Assembly (NCBI GenBank): GCA_018971405.1
Contig: JAGXAX010000121.1
Span: 1-5,143 of the forward strand
Direction: 5' to 3'
Source of the DNA: Alphaproteobacteria bacterium
GTDB taxonomy: Bacteria; Pseudomonadota; Alphaproteobacteria; Micavibrionales; UBA2020
DNA length: 5,143 nt
Below, piece by piece: positions 1 through 5,143 of the stretch (position 1 is its first letter; each line of letters begins with the position of its first letter). The position numbers and the translations under genes were made by a program. A model generated the notes under the pieces. That model saw only the letters and a list, made by a program, of their open reading frames with translations. It was not told where the DNA came from and ran no database searches.

Positions 1-1030
1 CCTTGACGCGCCGGCGCATCAGCGCGAACAGGACGCCGTAGCCGAGCAGCACCAGCAGCGGCACGAAGACCAGCGCCCCCGCCACCGCCCAGATCAGCGC
101 GAGCGCGATGACGACGTAGGGGATTTCGAGGAACGAGAGGAAGACCGCGCCGCTGAAAAGGTCACGCACCGATTCGAACGTCTTGATCCGCGCGATCTGC
201 GCCGCGACCGAGGCGCGCTCCACCATCTCCGGCGGCAGGCCGGTCAGGTGCGCGAAGATCTTCGTCCCCACCAGCGTGTCGAGCCGCGCCGAGAGCCACG
301 CCAGCGCGTTGGAGCGCACGCGGCGCAGCGCGAACTCCGTCACAACGGCGATCGTCACGCCGAACGCGAGGCCCGCGAGCGGCCGCTTGTCGGCAGGCGA
401 GATGACGAGTTCATAGACTGCCATCATGTAGAGCGGCGCCGCCAGCGCCACGAGGTTGAGCATTACGCCGGAGAGCAGGATCTGCGCGAAGGTGCCGGAA
501 AAGCGCCCGACCAGCGCGCGAAACCACGTGTAGCCCGTGCCGCCGCGCATGAAGCGGGAGACGTCCTGACGGCTGCGGTCGAAAAGCGAGAATATCCACG
601 CGCGCCCGGCGGCGCGGGCATCCCTGTCCTGCGGTGCGAGGCGGCGGGTGCGGCGCGTGCGCCCGTCGTAAACGTCGATGGCGTCACCCTCCCGCCGCAC
701 GATGACGAGCGGTTCGCCGCCGTCGGGAACGAAGAGACAGGGCAGCAGGCGCGCGTCCATCTCCGCCGGCGCGGTGCGCACGTCGCGGGCGAAATAGCCG
801 AGGTTGGCGGCGGCGTTGACGACGGCGCAATCGTCCATCTCCCCCGCCGCCGCGGGCACGGCCTCCATGATCTCGTAGGCCCGGCGCAGCGGATTGAGCA
901 AAATCACCAGCGCGCAATAGCAGGCCTCGCAAGGGGAGAAATCCCGCCGCTGCCAGACCGTGCGGCCCAGCGTCTCCAGCAGGCCGCCGACGGCCGATTC
1001 AAGTGCTGCGTTTCTGTCCGGCGGCGTCAT
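1..1030 (-). CDS. LapB-like type I secretion ABC transporter (permease/ATPase), C-terminus cut by window edge
   Basis: The frame is open from an ATG at 1030 to the left edge, giving about 343 residues. Residues ~1-155 resemble the C39-peptidase-like domain of LapB/HlyB-type exporters. A Cys sits in FSPCEACYC (Cys34), but the region where the catalytic His belongs reads PDGGEPLVIV with no His, so a non-proteolytic, substrate-docking domain is likely. Residues ~170-340 form an ABC exporter transmembrane domain typical of RTX/adhesin secretion: a segment with LNLVALAAPLYMMAVYE, then TIAVVTEFALRRVRSNAL, the cytoplasmic stretch RLDTLVGTKIFAHLTGLPP, and paired hydrophobic segments near 293-337. The ATPase should lie beyond the edge. 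The start overlaps the upstream ABC gene by 32 bases and has AAGGGG six bases ahead of the ATG. The likely role is inner-membrane export of an unfolded protein, with the neighbouring ABC protein as possible partner. The family call is firm; the cargo is inferred. Confidence 0.88.
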   Translation of the reverse strand, partial: MTPPDRNAALESAVGGLLETLGRTVWQRRDFSPCEACYCALVILLNPLRRAYEIMEAVPAAAGEMDDCAVVNAAANLGYFARDVRTAPAEMDARLLPCLFVPDGGEPLVIVRREGDAIDVYDGRTRRTRRLAPQDRDARAAGRAWIFSLFDRSRQDVSRFMRGGTGYTWFRALVGRFSGTFAQILLSGVMLNLVALAAPLYMMAVYELVISPADKRPLAGLAFGVTIAVVTEFALRRVRSNALAWLSARLDTLVGTKIFAHLTGLPPEMVERASVAAQIARIKTFESVRDLFSGAVFLSFLEIPYVVIALALIWAVAGALVFVPLLVLLGYGVLFALMRRRVK

Positions 1031-2696
1031 GGCGCACCCCTTTTCTGAATGTGAAAACGCCGTTGACGAGCGTGCCTTCGCAAGTCGCGAGCGCCGCGAT
1101 GTCCGGATCTTCCGTCACGATGACCAGTGCGCAGGTCTCGCGCAAACGCGCGAGCAGGCGCAGAACGTTCTTCAGGCCCTCGCGGTCGAGGCACTGGTCG
1201 GCCTCGTCGAACAGGATGATGCGCGGCCCCGCCGCCACGACGCGCGCCATGGCGATGCGCTGCTTCAGGCCCGGCGGGATGGCGTCGCTGCTGTTGCCGT
1301 AGATGACCGTGTCGAATCCCGACGGCATCCGCGCCACATCGCGGTCGACGCCGAGCGCCGCCGCGGCTCCGCGCGCCGCCGCCTCGCCGATCTCGCCGAA
1401 TCGCGTGACATTGTCGCGGATCGTGCCGCGGAAGATGACGGGATCGTTCGAGATGTAGCCTGCGTGGCGCGCCAGTTCGCCGGGCGCGAAGGCGCGGATG
1501 TCGCGCCCGTCGGCCGCGACGGTGCCCGACGACGGCGGAAAAACCCCCGCGATGAGGTTGAGCAGCGTCGATTTTCCCGCCGCGTAATCGCCTTTGAGCA
1601 GCATCGCGTCGCCGGGCTTCAAAGTGAATTCCACATCGCGGAACAGGGGCGGCGCGCCTGCGCCGAAGCCGTAACTCAGGCCTTTCACCTCCAGCACGCC
1701 GGTCTGCGGCGTGGGCGAAGGCGCGGCGGGCAGGCGCTCCGCCGCCGGCAGGGCGAAAATGCCCGCCACGCGCGCGCGGGAAATGCGGTAGTCCTGATAG
1801 CGCACCCACAAAACCAGACCGCGCTGCACAGACTGCATCATGCGTCCGGAAAGAAGCAGCGTGGCGATCAGCGCGCCGGTGGTGACGCCGCCGTCGAAAA
1901 TCAGCAGCGCGCCCGCCGTGATGGTCGCCGCGGCGATGGCGTGCGCCATGACCGTGCCGGTGTTGAAAATGGCGGCTGTCGCCCCGGCCACGTCGTAGTT
2001 GGCGGCGACGGATTCCTTCTGCAGCTCCTCGTAGCGGCGGCGCAGCACGTTTTCGGCGGCGAAGGACTTGACGGTATGGATGGCGTTGAGGCTCTCGATG
2101 AGGAAGTCGTAGCGCCGGTCGTCTACCGTCTCGCGCGCCTGCAGCCGGCGGCGCAGACAACGCCCTTCGACAAACGAGATCACCGCGAACAGGCCGAGCA
2201 GCGCCATCGGCACCGCGCCGAGCCGCCCAGCGACGTAAAATATGAAGCCTGCGTAGACGAGGACGAACAGCGTGTCCACCAGCGCGGAGAGCGCCTGCCC
2301 GTCGTGAAAATCCTTCGTCTTGCCGATCGCCGCCATGCTGTGCAAGTGCTCTCCGATGCCGGCGGCGCGGATCTGCGGGATGTCCGCGCCGAGAACGTGC
2401 CGCATCGCCGCCGTGGAGACGGCGTATTCGTACGTCGCGCCGTTCCAGCCGATCATGTAGGCCCGCGCGATCTTGAGTGCCGCCTCGAGCGCGACCGCTG
2501 CCGTCACGCCCGCGATCAGCACCGGCAGTGTGCCGGATTCAGGGTTGGGCAGGATGCGGTCATAGATCTGCAGCGTCAGGATTGGCAAGGCCAGGGACAA
2601 AAGGTTCGCGCCGACCGTCGCCAGCACGACATGCAAGGCATCCGGCGTCTTCAGGCGCGGCGGGCGCCACGCCGCTTGCGCCGCGCGCGCCGTCAC
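999..2696 (-). CDS. ABC exporter half-transporter (type I secretion type) with degenerate ATPase motifs
   Basis: This 565-residue protein has the usual size of an ABC exporter half-transporter without an extra N-terminal domain. Membrane segments are visible near residues 21-46, 57-77, 139-157, 160-177 and 243-290, followed by a nucleotide-binding domain from about 334. Walker A is intact (GDYAAGKST, 369-377) and so is Walker B with its catalytic Glu (ILFDEAD, 494-500). The signature is IPPGLKQRIAMAR (473-485) instead of LSGGQ. The Q-loop region reads GYISNDPVIF (413-422) without Gln. The H-loop position is Glu529 (VTEDPD) instead of His. This pattern suggests a regulatory or asymmetric ATPase half that pairs with the downstream LapB-like protein. 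The start is a GTG overlapping the upstream stop codon as GTGA, with no clear Shine-Dalgarno of its own, so translation is probably coupled to the repeat protein. Export is the likely role; direction and cargo are inferred from context. Confidence 0.9.
   Translation of the reverse strand: MTARAAQAAWRPPRLKTPDALHVVLATVGANLLSLALPILTLQIYDRILPNPESGTLPVLIAGVTAAVALEAALKIARAYMIGWNGATYEYAVSTAAMRHVLGADIPQIRAAGIGEHLHSMAAIGKTKDFHDGQALSALVDTLFVLVYAGFIFYVAGRLGAVPMALLGLFAVISFVEGRCLRRRLQARETVDDRRYDFLIESLNAIHTVKSFAAENVLRRRYEELQKESVAANYDVAGATAAIFNTGTVMAHAIAAATITAGALLIFDGGVTTGALIATLLLSGRMMQSVQRGLVLWVRYQDYRISRARVAGIFALPAAERLPAAPSPTPQTGVLEVKGLSYGFGAGAPPLFRDVEFTLKPGDAMLLKGDYAAGKSTLLNLIAGVFPPSSGTVAADGRDIRAFAPGELARHAGYISNDPVIFRGTIRDNVTRFGEIGEAAARGAAAALGVDRDVARMPSGFDTVIYGNSSDAIPPGLKQRIAMARVVAAGPRIILFDEADQCLDREGLKNVLRLLARLRETCALVIVTEDPDIAALATCEGTLVNGVFTFRKGVRHDAAGQKRST
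1037..1042 (-). promoter_or_regulatory. Ribosome binding site of the LapB-like ABC gene
   Basis: On the minus strand AAGGGG lies six bases before the ATG at 1030, inside the 3' end of the preceding ABC gene. It supports the 1030 start, and the 32-base overlap with the preceding frame suggests re-initiation or coupled translation. The match to the Shine-Dalgarno consensus is moderate. Confidence 0.5.
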
Positions 2697-4435
2697 AGCA
2701 GCAGGCCCGTATGGTGAGCCGTCGTCGTGCCGGTGTCCGTTTGCGAAACGTCAAGAAGACCGAGGCCGGCGGACACCGTGCCGGTCACGGTATCAAGCGC
2801 GCTCGCCGTTCCGGAGGTCGGATCGGCCAGGGTCGTCGCGGCATCGGTCGCCAGCGTCGTCGCGGTGTTCGCGAGCAGTGTCGTCGTGTCCGCCGCCGCC
2901 GTCGTGCCGCTGGCCACCGCCGTCAGGCTGTCCGTGCCGCCGCTGCCGAGCGCGTTTATATATGTGTCGGTCTGCGTGGCGGACGCGAGGTCTGCGCTGC
3001 CCGCCGCCGTCACCGACGCGTTCAGCGCGAGGGAGGCGTCGAGCGAAGTGCCGCCGAGCGTGGCGCTGAGCAGCGATGTCGGATCACTTACCGTGGCGGC
3101 TGCCGCGTCGATAACGCCGGTTGTTGCCGAGGTCGAAAGCGTTGCCGACACGTCAAGAGAGGTGCCTGAGAGCAGGGACGCATGGTCGCTTACCGTACCG
3201 GTCACGGCATCGACGATACCGCCTGTCGCGCCGGTCAGCGTTGCGGTCGCCGTGTCTGTCAGACCGGTGAGCGTAGATGTCGTCGCATCAACCAGTCCGG
3301 TCGTCATGGAAACCGCGCCGGTCAGCGTATGGGTCAGCGTATCCGTCGTCCCACCCGGAACCGATGTATCAAGCAGACCGCCAGTCACGCCGCCCAGCGT
3401 CGACGTTGCCGCCTCCGTCGGGCTTGTGACCGCGGAGGTCGCCGAGGAAATGATGCCGGTCAGCGTATGGGTCAGCGTGTCCGTCGTGCCGCCGAACGCG
3501 CCTGTGTCGAGAACGCCCGTCAGGCTGGAAACCGTATGGGCGAGCGTATCCGTGACAGAGCCAAGCCCCGCCGTATCGAGCAGTCCTGTCACCGTGCCCG
3601 TCAGGCCGCTCGTCAGACTGGAAACCGTGTGGGTGAGCGTATCCGTGCCGCTGCCGCCGAGCCCCGCGGCGTTGAGAAGATTTTCCACCGCGCCGCCGGG
3701 GTTGCCGAGCAGCCCCGTGAGCGTGCCGGTCGGGTTGGACAAAAGATGGTTCACCGTGTCGCCGATCGTGTTGACGACGCTATTGACGGTGTTGCCCGCC
3801 GTATTGACGATATCGTTGACGGCGTTTCCCGCGTTGTTGACGATATCGTTGACGGCATTGCCGAGGCCGGACGGCGCAGTGCCCGTCGCGCTTAAGGAAG
3901 ACGCGATATCATGAGCAACGTACGAGAAGGCCGCAGGCGCGAAAGCACCATGAAAAACGGCGGGCGCGCTCAAAACTGCCGGTGCCGCCGCGGGCGCCGC
4001 GGCAACTGACATCAGGCCGTGGTCTGCCGCGTCCGGCGAAGATGAAACCGGCGCAATGTTGCCGCCGTTTTCCGCCGGATGCGCCGCGGCGACGAGCGCG
4101 CCGCCCTGCATCTGCATGAAATGGCCGAGATCGTGACCGGTTTCGATGCCCGAGGCGAGGTTGGTCATCGCCGTTTCCTGCGGCACTTCGCCCGTCATCA
4201 TCGACATCGCCAGCGCATCGTTCTGGTGCGCCTGCAGCGTCAGGTAGTTCAGGCTGCCGGAGCCGAACGCACCTTCCGTCACACCGTCGATGTCGTGCGT
4301 GGTGTAATAGTCCGCGTCAAGACGCGACGCTGGCATCGCCATCGAAACGTCCATCGGCATGTTCAGGTGGTCCTGCGGCAGCGCTACCGCGTTCAACTGC
4401 GCCCCCGCGTCAAATGTTTTTACCGCTGCATCCAT
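2693..4435 (-). CDS. Repeat-rich, Lys/Arg-depleted acidic protein, putative type I secreted cargo or adhesin
   Basis: I do not recognise a named family. The 580 residues contain one Lys (K6), one Arg (R38) and no Cys or Trp, and are dominated by Thr, Ala, Gly, Ser, Leu, Val and Asp. Residues 1-130 are Met/His/Asp-bearing and non-repetitive (for example HDLGHFMQMQGG), followed by an Ala/Pro-rich linker (~143-170). Residues 192-235 are four 11-residue units (GNAVNDIVNTA type). Residues 260-410 carry TDTLTHT-type repeats, and 406-473 hold two ~34-residue units. A Thr/Ala/Asp tail ends in TGLLL. There is no N-terminal signal peptide. That fits type I secretion, as do the composition, the hydrophobic C-terminal end and the directly downstream ABC exporters. 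Only one RTX-like nonapeptide is seen (GGSGTDTLT, 260-268). The ATG at 4435 was chosen for its GGAGG five bases upstream; ATG at 4447 or TTG at 4456 are in-frame alternatives. A cell-surface or matrix role is inference. Confidence 0.8.
   Translation of the reverse strand: MDAAVKTFDAGAQLNAVALPQDHLNMPMDVSMAMPASRLDADYYTTHDIDGVTEGAFGSGSLNYLTLQAHQNDALAMSMMTGEVPQETAMTNLASGIETGHDLGHFMQMQGGALVAAAHPAENGGNIAPVSSSPDAADHGLMSVAAAPAAAPAVLSAPAVFHGAFAPAAFSYVAHDIASSLSATGTAPSGLGNAVNDIVNNAGNAVNDIVNTAGNTVNSVVNTIGDTVNHLLSNPTGTLTGLLGNPGGAVENLLNAAGLGGSGTDTLTHTVSSLTSGLTGTVTGLLDTAGLGSVTDTLAHTVSSLTGVLDTGAFGGTTDTLTHTLTGIISSATSAVTSPTEAATSTLGGVTGGLLDTSVPGGTTDTLTHTLTGAVSMTTGLVDATTSTLTGLTDTATATLTGATGGIVDAVTGTVSDHASLLSGTSLDVSATLSTSATTGVIDAAAATVSDPTSLLSATLGGTSLDASLALNASVTAAGSADLASATQTDTYINALGSGGTDSLTAVASGTTAAADTTTLLANTATTLATDAATTLADPTSGTASALDTVTGTVSAGLGLLDVSQTDTGTTTAHHTGLLL
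3017..3220 (-). repeat. Two ~34-residue repeats near the cargo protein C-terminus
   Basis: Residues 406-439 and 440-473 of the repeat protein align. GIVDAVTGTVSDHASLL matches GVIDAAAATVSDPTSLL, and each is followed by GTSLD plus an Ala/Ser/Leu stretch. The second unit carries a short insertion (SATLG) before GTSLD. The units are diverged rather than identical, so they are an old duplication and not a recent slippage product. Confidence 0.6.
3206..3655 (-). repeat. TDTLTHT-type degenerate tandem repeats in the cargo protein
   Basis: The heptad T-D-T-L-(T/A)-H-T occurs at residues 264-270, 295-301, 318-324 and 364-370, each preceded by a Gly-rich turn (GGSG, LGSV, GGT, GGT). It is followed by V-S-S-L-T or L-T-G and then a GLLDT/GVLDT-type turn. 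Spacings between copies are 31, 23 and 46 residues. The regular turn-strand-turn appearance suggests stacked beta structure, but that is inference. Confidence 0.7.
3731..3862 (-). repeat. Four tandem 33-base (11-residue) repeats
   Basis: Residues 192-235 are four consecutive 11-residue units: GNAVNDIVNNA, GNAVNDIVNTA, GNTVNSVVNTI and GDTVNHLLSNP. The first two are nearly identical in DNA as well, both containing GTCAACGATATCGTCAA on the minus strand. Gly/Asn and Val/Ile alternate with an 11-residue period, which fits hendecad helical or stacked repeats. Divergence rises toward the C-terminal unit. Confidence 0.8.
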
Positions 4436-4440
4436 GGCCC

Positions 4441-4445
4441 CCTCC
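4441..4445 (-). promoter_or_regulatory. Ribosome binding site of the repeat-protein gene
   Basis: Minus-strand GGAGG lies five bases before the ATG at 4435. It decides between three in-frame starts: the ATG at 4447 has only GGAAGAG immediately next to it, and the TTG at 4456 has no comparable site. Confidence 0.6.
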
Positions 4446-4543
4446 ATCTCTTCCAAACACGGAACGAATTGGTCCCACTCCCCTTCAGGATACCGCCCCG
4501 TTGCTTAACTTAGTTTAAAAAACGAAAATAATTTTATCCTTTA

Positions 4544-4557
4544 AATACCGTCGTATT
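4544..4557. repeat. Short inverted repeat, possible operator
   Basis: AATAC-CGTC-GTATT is a perfect 5-base dyad with a 4-base centre at the edge of the AT-rich segment, about 110 bases upstream of the repeat-protein start. The location suits a transcription-factor site, but dyads this short arise often by chance. Confidence 0.3.
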
Positions 4558-4564
4558 CCTTTCC

Positions 4565-4583
4565 CGCCGCGCGGCGTTTTTTT
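4565..4583 (+). terminator. GC palindrome followed by seven Ts (terminator-like)
   Basis: CGCCGCGCGGCG at 4565-4576 is a perfect palindrome followed directly by seven Ts (4577-4583), the form of an intrinsic terminator reading rightward. Only a short stem (4 base pairs with a 4-base loop) can form. No plus-strand gene precedes it, so it could only stop antisense transcripts from the repeat-protein gene. It also lies within a larger imperfect dyad (TTTCC at 4560-4564 against GGAAA at 4596-4600) that may instead matter as DNA or as leader RNA. Confidence 0.3.
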
Positions 4584-4735
4584 ATGTCGCGCCGCGGAAA
4601 CTTTTCTAAAGAATTCGCGCGCCGCATACGCGCATCCTCACCCCGCTTCCGCGACTCAGCCGCGCGCGAAAACCGCCCTCCATATCCCCATTATGCGCGC
4701 GCAGATCTTTAAAAAAGTTTTTCGCCCGACCGATT

Positions 4736-4749
4736 CACCCGATAGGGTG
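4736..4749. repeat. Short inverted repeat upstream of the response-regulator promoter
   Basis: CACCC-GATA-GGGTG is a perfect 5-base dyad with a 4-base centre. It lies about 35 bases upstream of the TATAAT box, a plausible activator or autoregulatory position. It could equally be a chance palindrome. Confidence 0.3.
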
Positions 4750-4783
4750 CGGATGGGATAAGGAAGCGTTAAGCGGCGCGCAC

Positions 4784-4789
4784 TATAAT
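4784..4789 (+). promoter_or_regulatory. Consensus -10 box of the response-regulator promoter
   Basis: A perfect TATAAT sits 36 bases before the chosen ATG at 4826. The -35 region (about 4760-4767, AAGGAAGC) does not resemble TTGACA, so the promoter may depend on an activator. A transcription start about 7 bases downstream would fall at about 4796, giving a leader of about 30 bases that contains the Shine-Dalgarno. Confidence 0.45.
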
Positions 4790-4811
4790 GAAAGTATGGA
4801 CAATCAACGGC

Positions 4812-4816
4812 GGAGG
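4812..4816 (+). promoter_or_regulatory. Ribosome binding site of the response-regulator gene
   Basis: GGAGG lies nine bases before the ATG at 4826, within GGCGGAGGAAAAGGG. It favours 4826 over the in-frame ATG at 4796, which has no Shine-Dalgarno and would add ten mostly basic residues (MDNQRRRKRV) ahead of the receiver fold. Confidence 0.6.
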
Positions 4817-4825
4817 AAAAGGGTT

Positions 4826-5143
4826 ATGCTGAACATCATGCTGATAGAAGACGACGACGAGGACGCCTTCATGATCCGGCGCGCAATCGAAAAGCACGTC
4901 CGGGACGCGGACTGCGTACGCGTGCAAACGCTCGCCGCGGGCGAGAGAATGCTGAAGGAAAATGGCGCGGACGTGGTCATCCTCGACCTGCACCTGCCCG
5001 ACAGCGTGAACCCTGCTGACGACTGCGCGCGCATCTTCAAATGCGCGGGCAAGGCGCCGGTCGTCATCTCCACCAACACGACCGACCGCGTTCTGGCGAA
5101 TATCCTCGTGCACGCGGGCGCGGAGGACTTCCTTGACAAGCAG
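4826..5143 (+). CDS. Response regulator receiver (CheY-like) domain protein, C-terminus cut by window edge
   Basis: The 106 visible residues make up nearly a whole receiver domain. The first strand and acidic pocket are MLNIMLIEDDDED (acidic residues 8-13). The phospho-acceptor is Asp54 in VVILDLHLPD. The conserved Thr is Thr83 in PVVISTN, and the conserved Lys is Lys105 in AEDFLDK. All residues needed for phosphorylation by a sensor histidine kinase or phosphorelay are therefore present. The LDLHLPDS motif recalls receivers attached to PAS, GGDEF or kinase outputs, but the frame runs off the window, so it could also be a stand-alone CheY-like protein. It is divergent from the secretion operon, with a consensus TATAAT box and a GGAGG site upstream. 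A role in controlling the secretion locus is possible only by proximity. Confidence 0.9.
   Translation, partial: MLNIMLIEDDDEDAFMIRRAIEKHVRDADCVRVQTLAAGERMLKENGADVVILDLHLPDSVNPADDCARIFKCAGKAPVVISTNTTDRVLANILVHAGAEDFLDKQ

Larger units (their letters stand above)
4436..4825. other. Divergent intergenic region
   Basis: This 390-base gap separates the leftward secretion operon from the rightward response-regulator gene, so promoters for both units are expected here. The 4501-4560 part is strikingly AT-rich against GC-rich surroundings and is the likely location of the leftward promoter. A TAAAAT-like minus-strand hexamer sits near 4532-4537, but no convincing -35 accompanies it. The 4600-4730 part is ordinary GC-rich sequence with an A/T run (about 4710-4722) in which I see no gene. 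Confidence 0.6.

Noticed and set aside
960..2717. Long open frame on the plus strand (585 codons) opposite the ABC exporter gene
   Set aside because: It is Arg/His/Gln-rich with no fold-like pattern, and exactly opposes a frame with clear ABC motifs. This is a typical antisense shadow in GC-rich DNA.
2999..3010. TAAG at residues 476-479 as a LapG-type cleavage site in the cargo protein
   Set aside because: LapG sites lie in an N-terminal retention module. This one is in the C-terminal third, and no retention module is recognisable at the N-terminus.
2727..3914. Plus-strand open frame of 395 codons, Val/Ser/Pro-rich, opposite the repeat protein
   Set aside because: Its repetitive content merely mirrors the repeats on the other strand. 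The minus-strand frame has the good Shine-Dalgarno, couples to the ABC gene and has secretion-cargo composition.
4505..4518. Possible CtrA site (TTAA...TTAA)
   Set aside because: The two TTAA half-sites are separated by six bases, whereas the alphaproteobacterial CtrA consensus needs seven, and the region is AT-rich enough for this to arise by chance.
4693..4761. 22-residue plus-strand open frame (MRAQIFKKVF...)
   Set aside because: No Shine-Dalgarno, short, and it overlaps the dyad and the presumed -35 region of the response-regulator promoter. Most likely chance.
4769..5113. Minus-strand open frame opposite the response regulator
   Set aside because: The plus-strand frame shows all receiver-domain key residues and a good ribosome binding site, so the opposite frame is a shadow.
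1..5143. CRISPR array, tRNA or rRNA genes, transposase or insertion-sequence ends
   Set aside because: No evenly spaced identical repeats with unique spacers, no tRNA-like cloverleaf noticed, and no transposase-like frame was seen. The only tandem repeats are coding repeats inside the cargo gene.

Overview
The window looks like chromosomal DNA from a high-GC proteobacterium, most likely an alphaproteobacterium. That placement is an inference from base composition and from the LapB-like type I secretion proteins; no rRNA or other marker gene is present. Two transcription units diverge from an intergenic region at about 4436-4825.

The leftward (minus-strand) unit fills positions 1-4435 and has three tightly packed genes. 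In order of transcription they are: (1) a 580-residue, repeat-rich, Thr/Ala/Gly/Ser-rich acidic protein with only one Lys, one Arg and no Cys or Trp; (2) a 565-residue ABC exporter half-transporter, fused transmembrane and ATPase, whose ATPase keeps Walker A and Walker B but has lost the consensus Q-loop, LSGGQ signature and H-loop residues; (3) a second, LapB-like ABC exporter with an N-terminal peptidase-C39-like domain, cut by the left edge before its ATPase. Genes 1 and 2 overlap by 4 bases (GTGA) and genes 2 and 3 by 32 bases, so translational coupling is likely. The simplest reading is a type I secretion locus that encodes its own surface or extracellular cargo and a two-subunit, possibly asymmetric, ABC exporter. 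A membrane-fusion (HlyD-type) gene and an outer-membrane (TolC-type) gene would be expected further left but are not visible.

The intergenic region has an AT-rich core (about 4501-4560), short dyad repeats, a GC palindrome followed by seven Ts, a consensus TATAAT box and a strong Shine-Dalgarno for the rightward gene.

The rightward (plus-strand) unit begins at 4826 with a CheY-like receiver domain. It has the acidic pocket, phospho-acceptor Asp54, Thr83 and Lys105, and is cut by the right edge at residue 106, so its output domain, if any, is unknown. Whether this regulator controls the divergent secretion locus cannot be told from the sequence.
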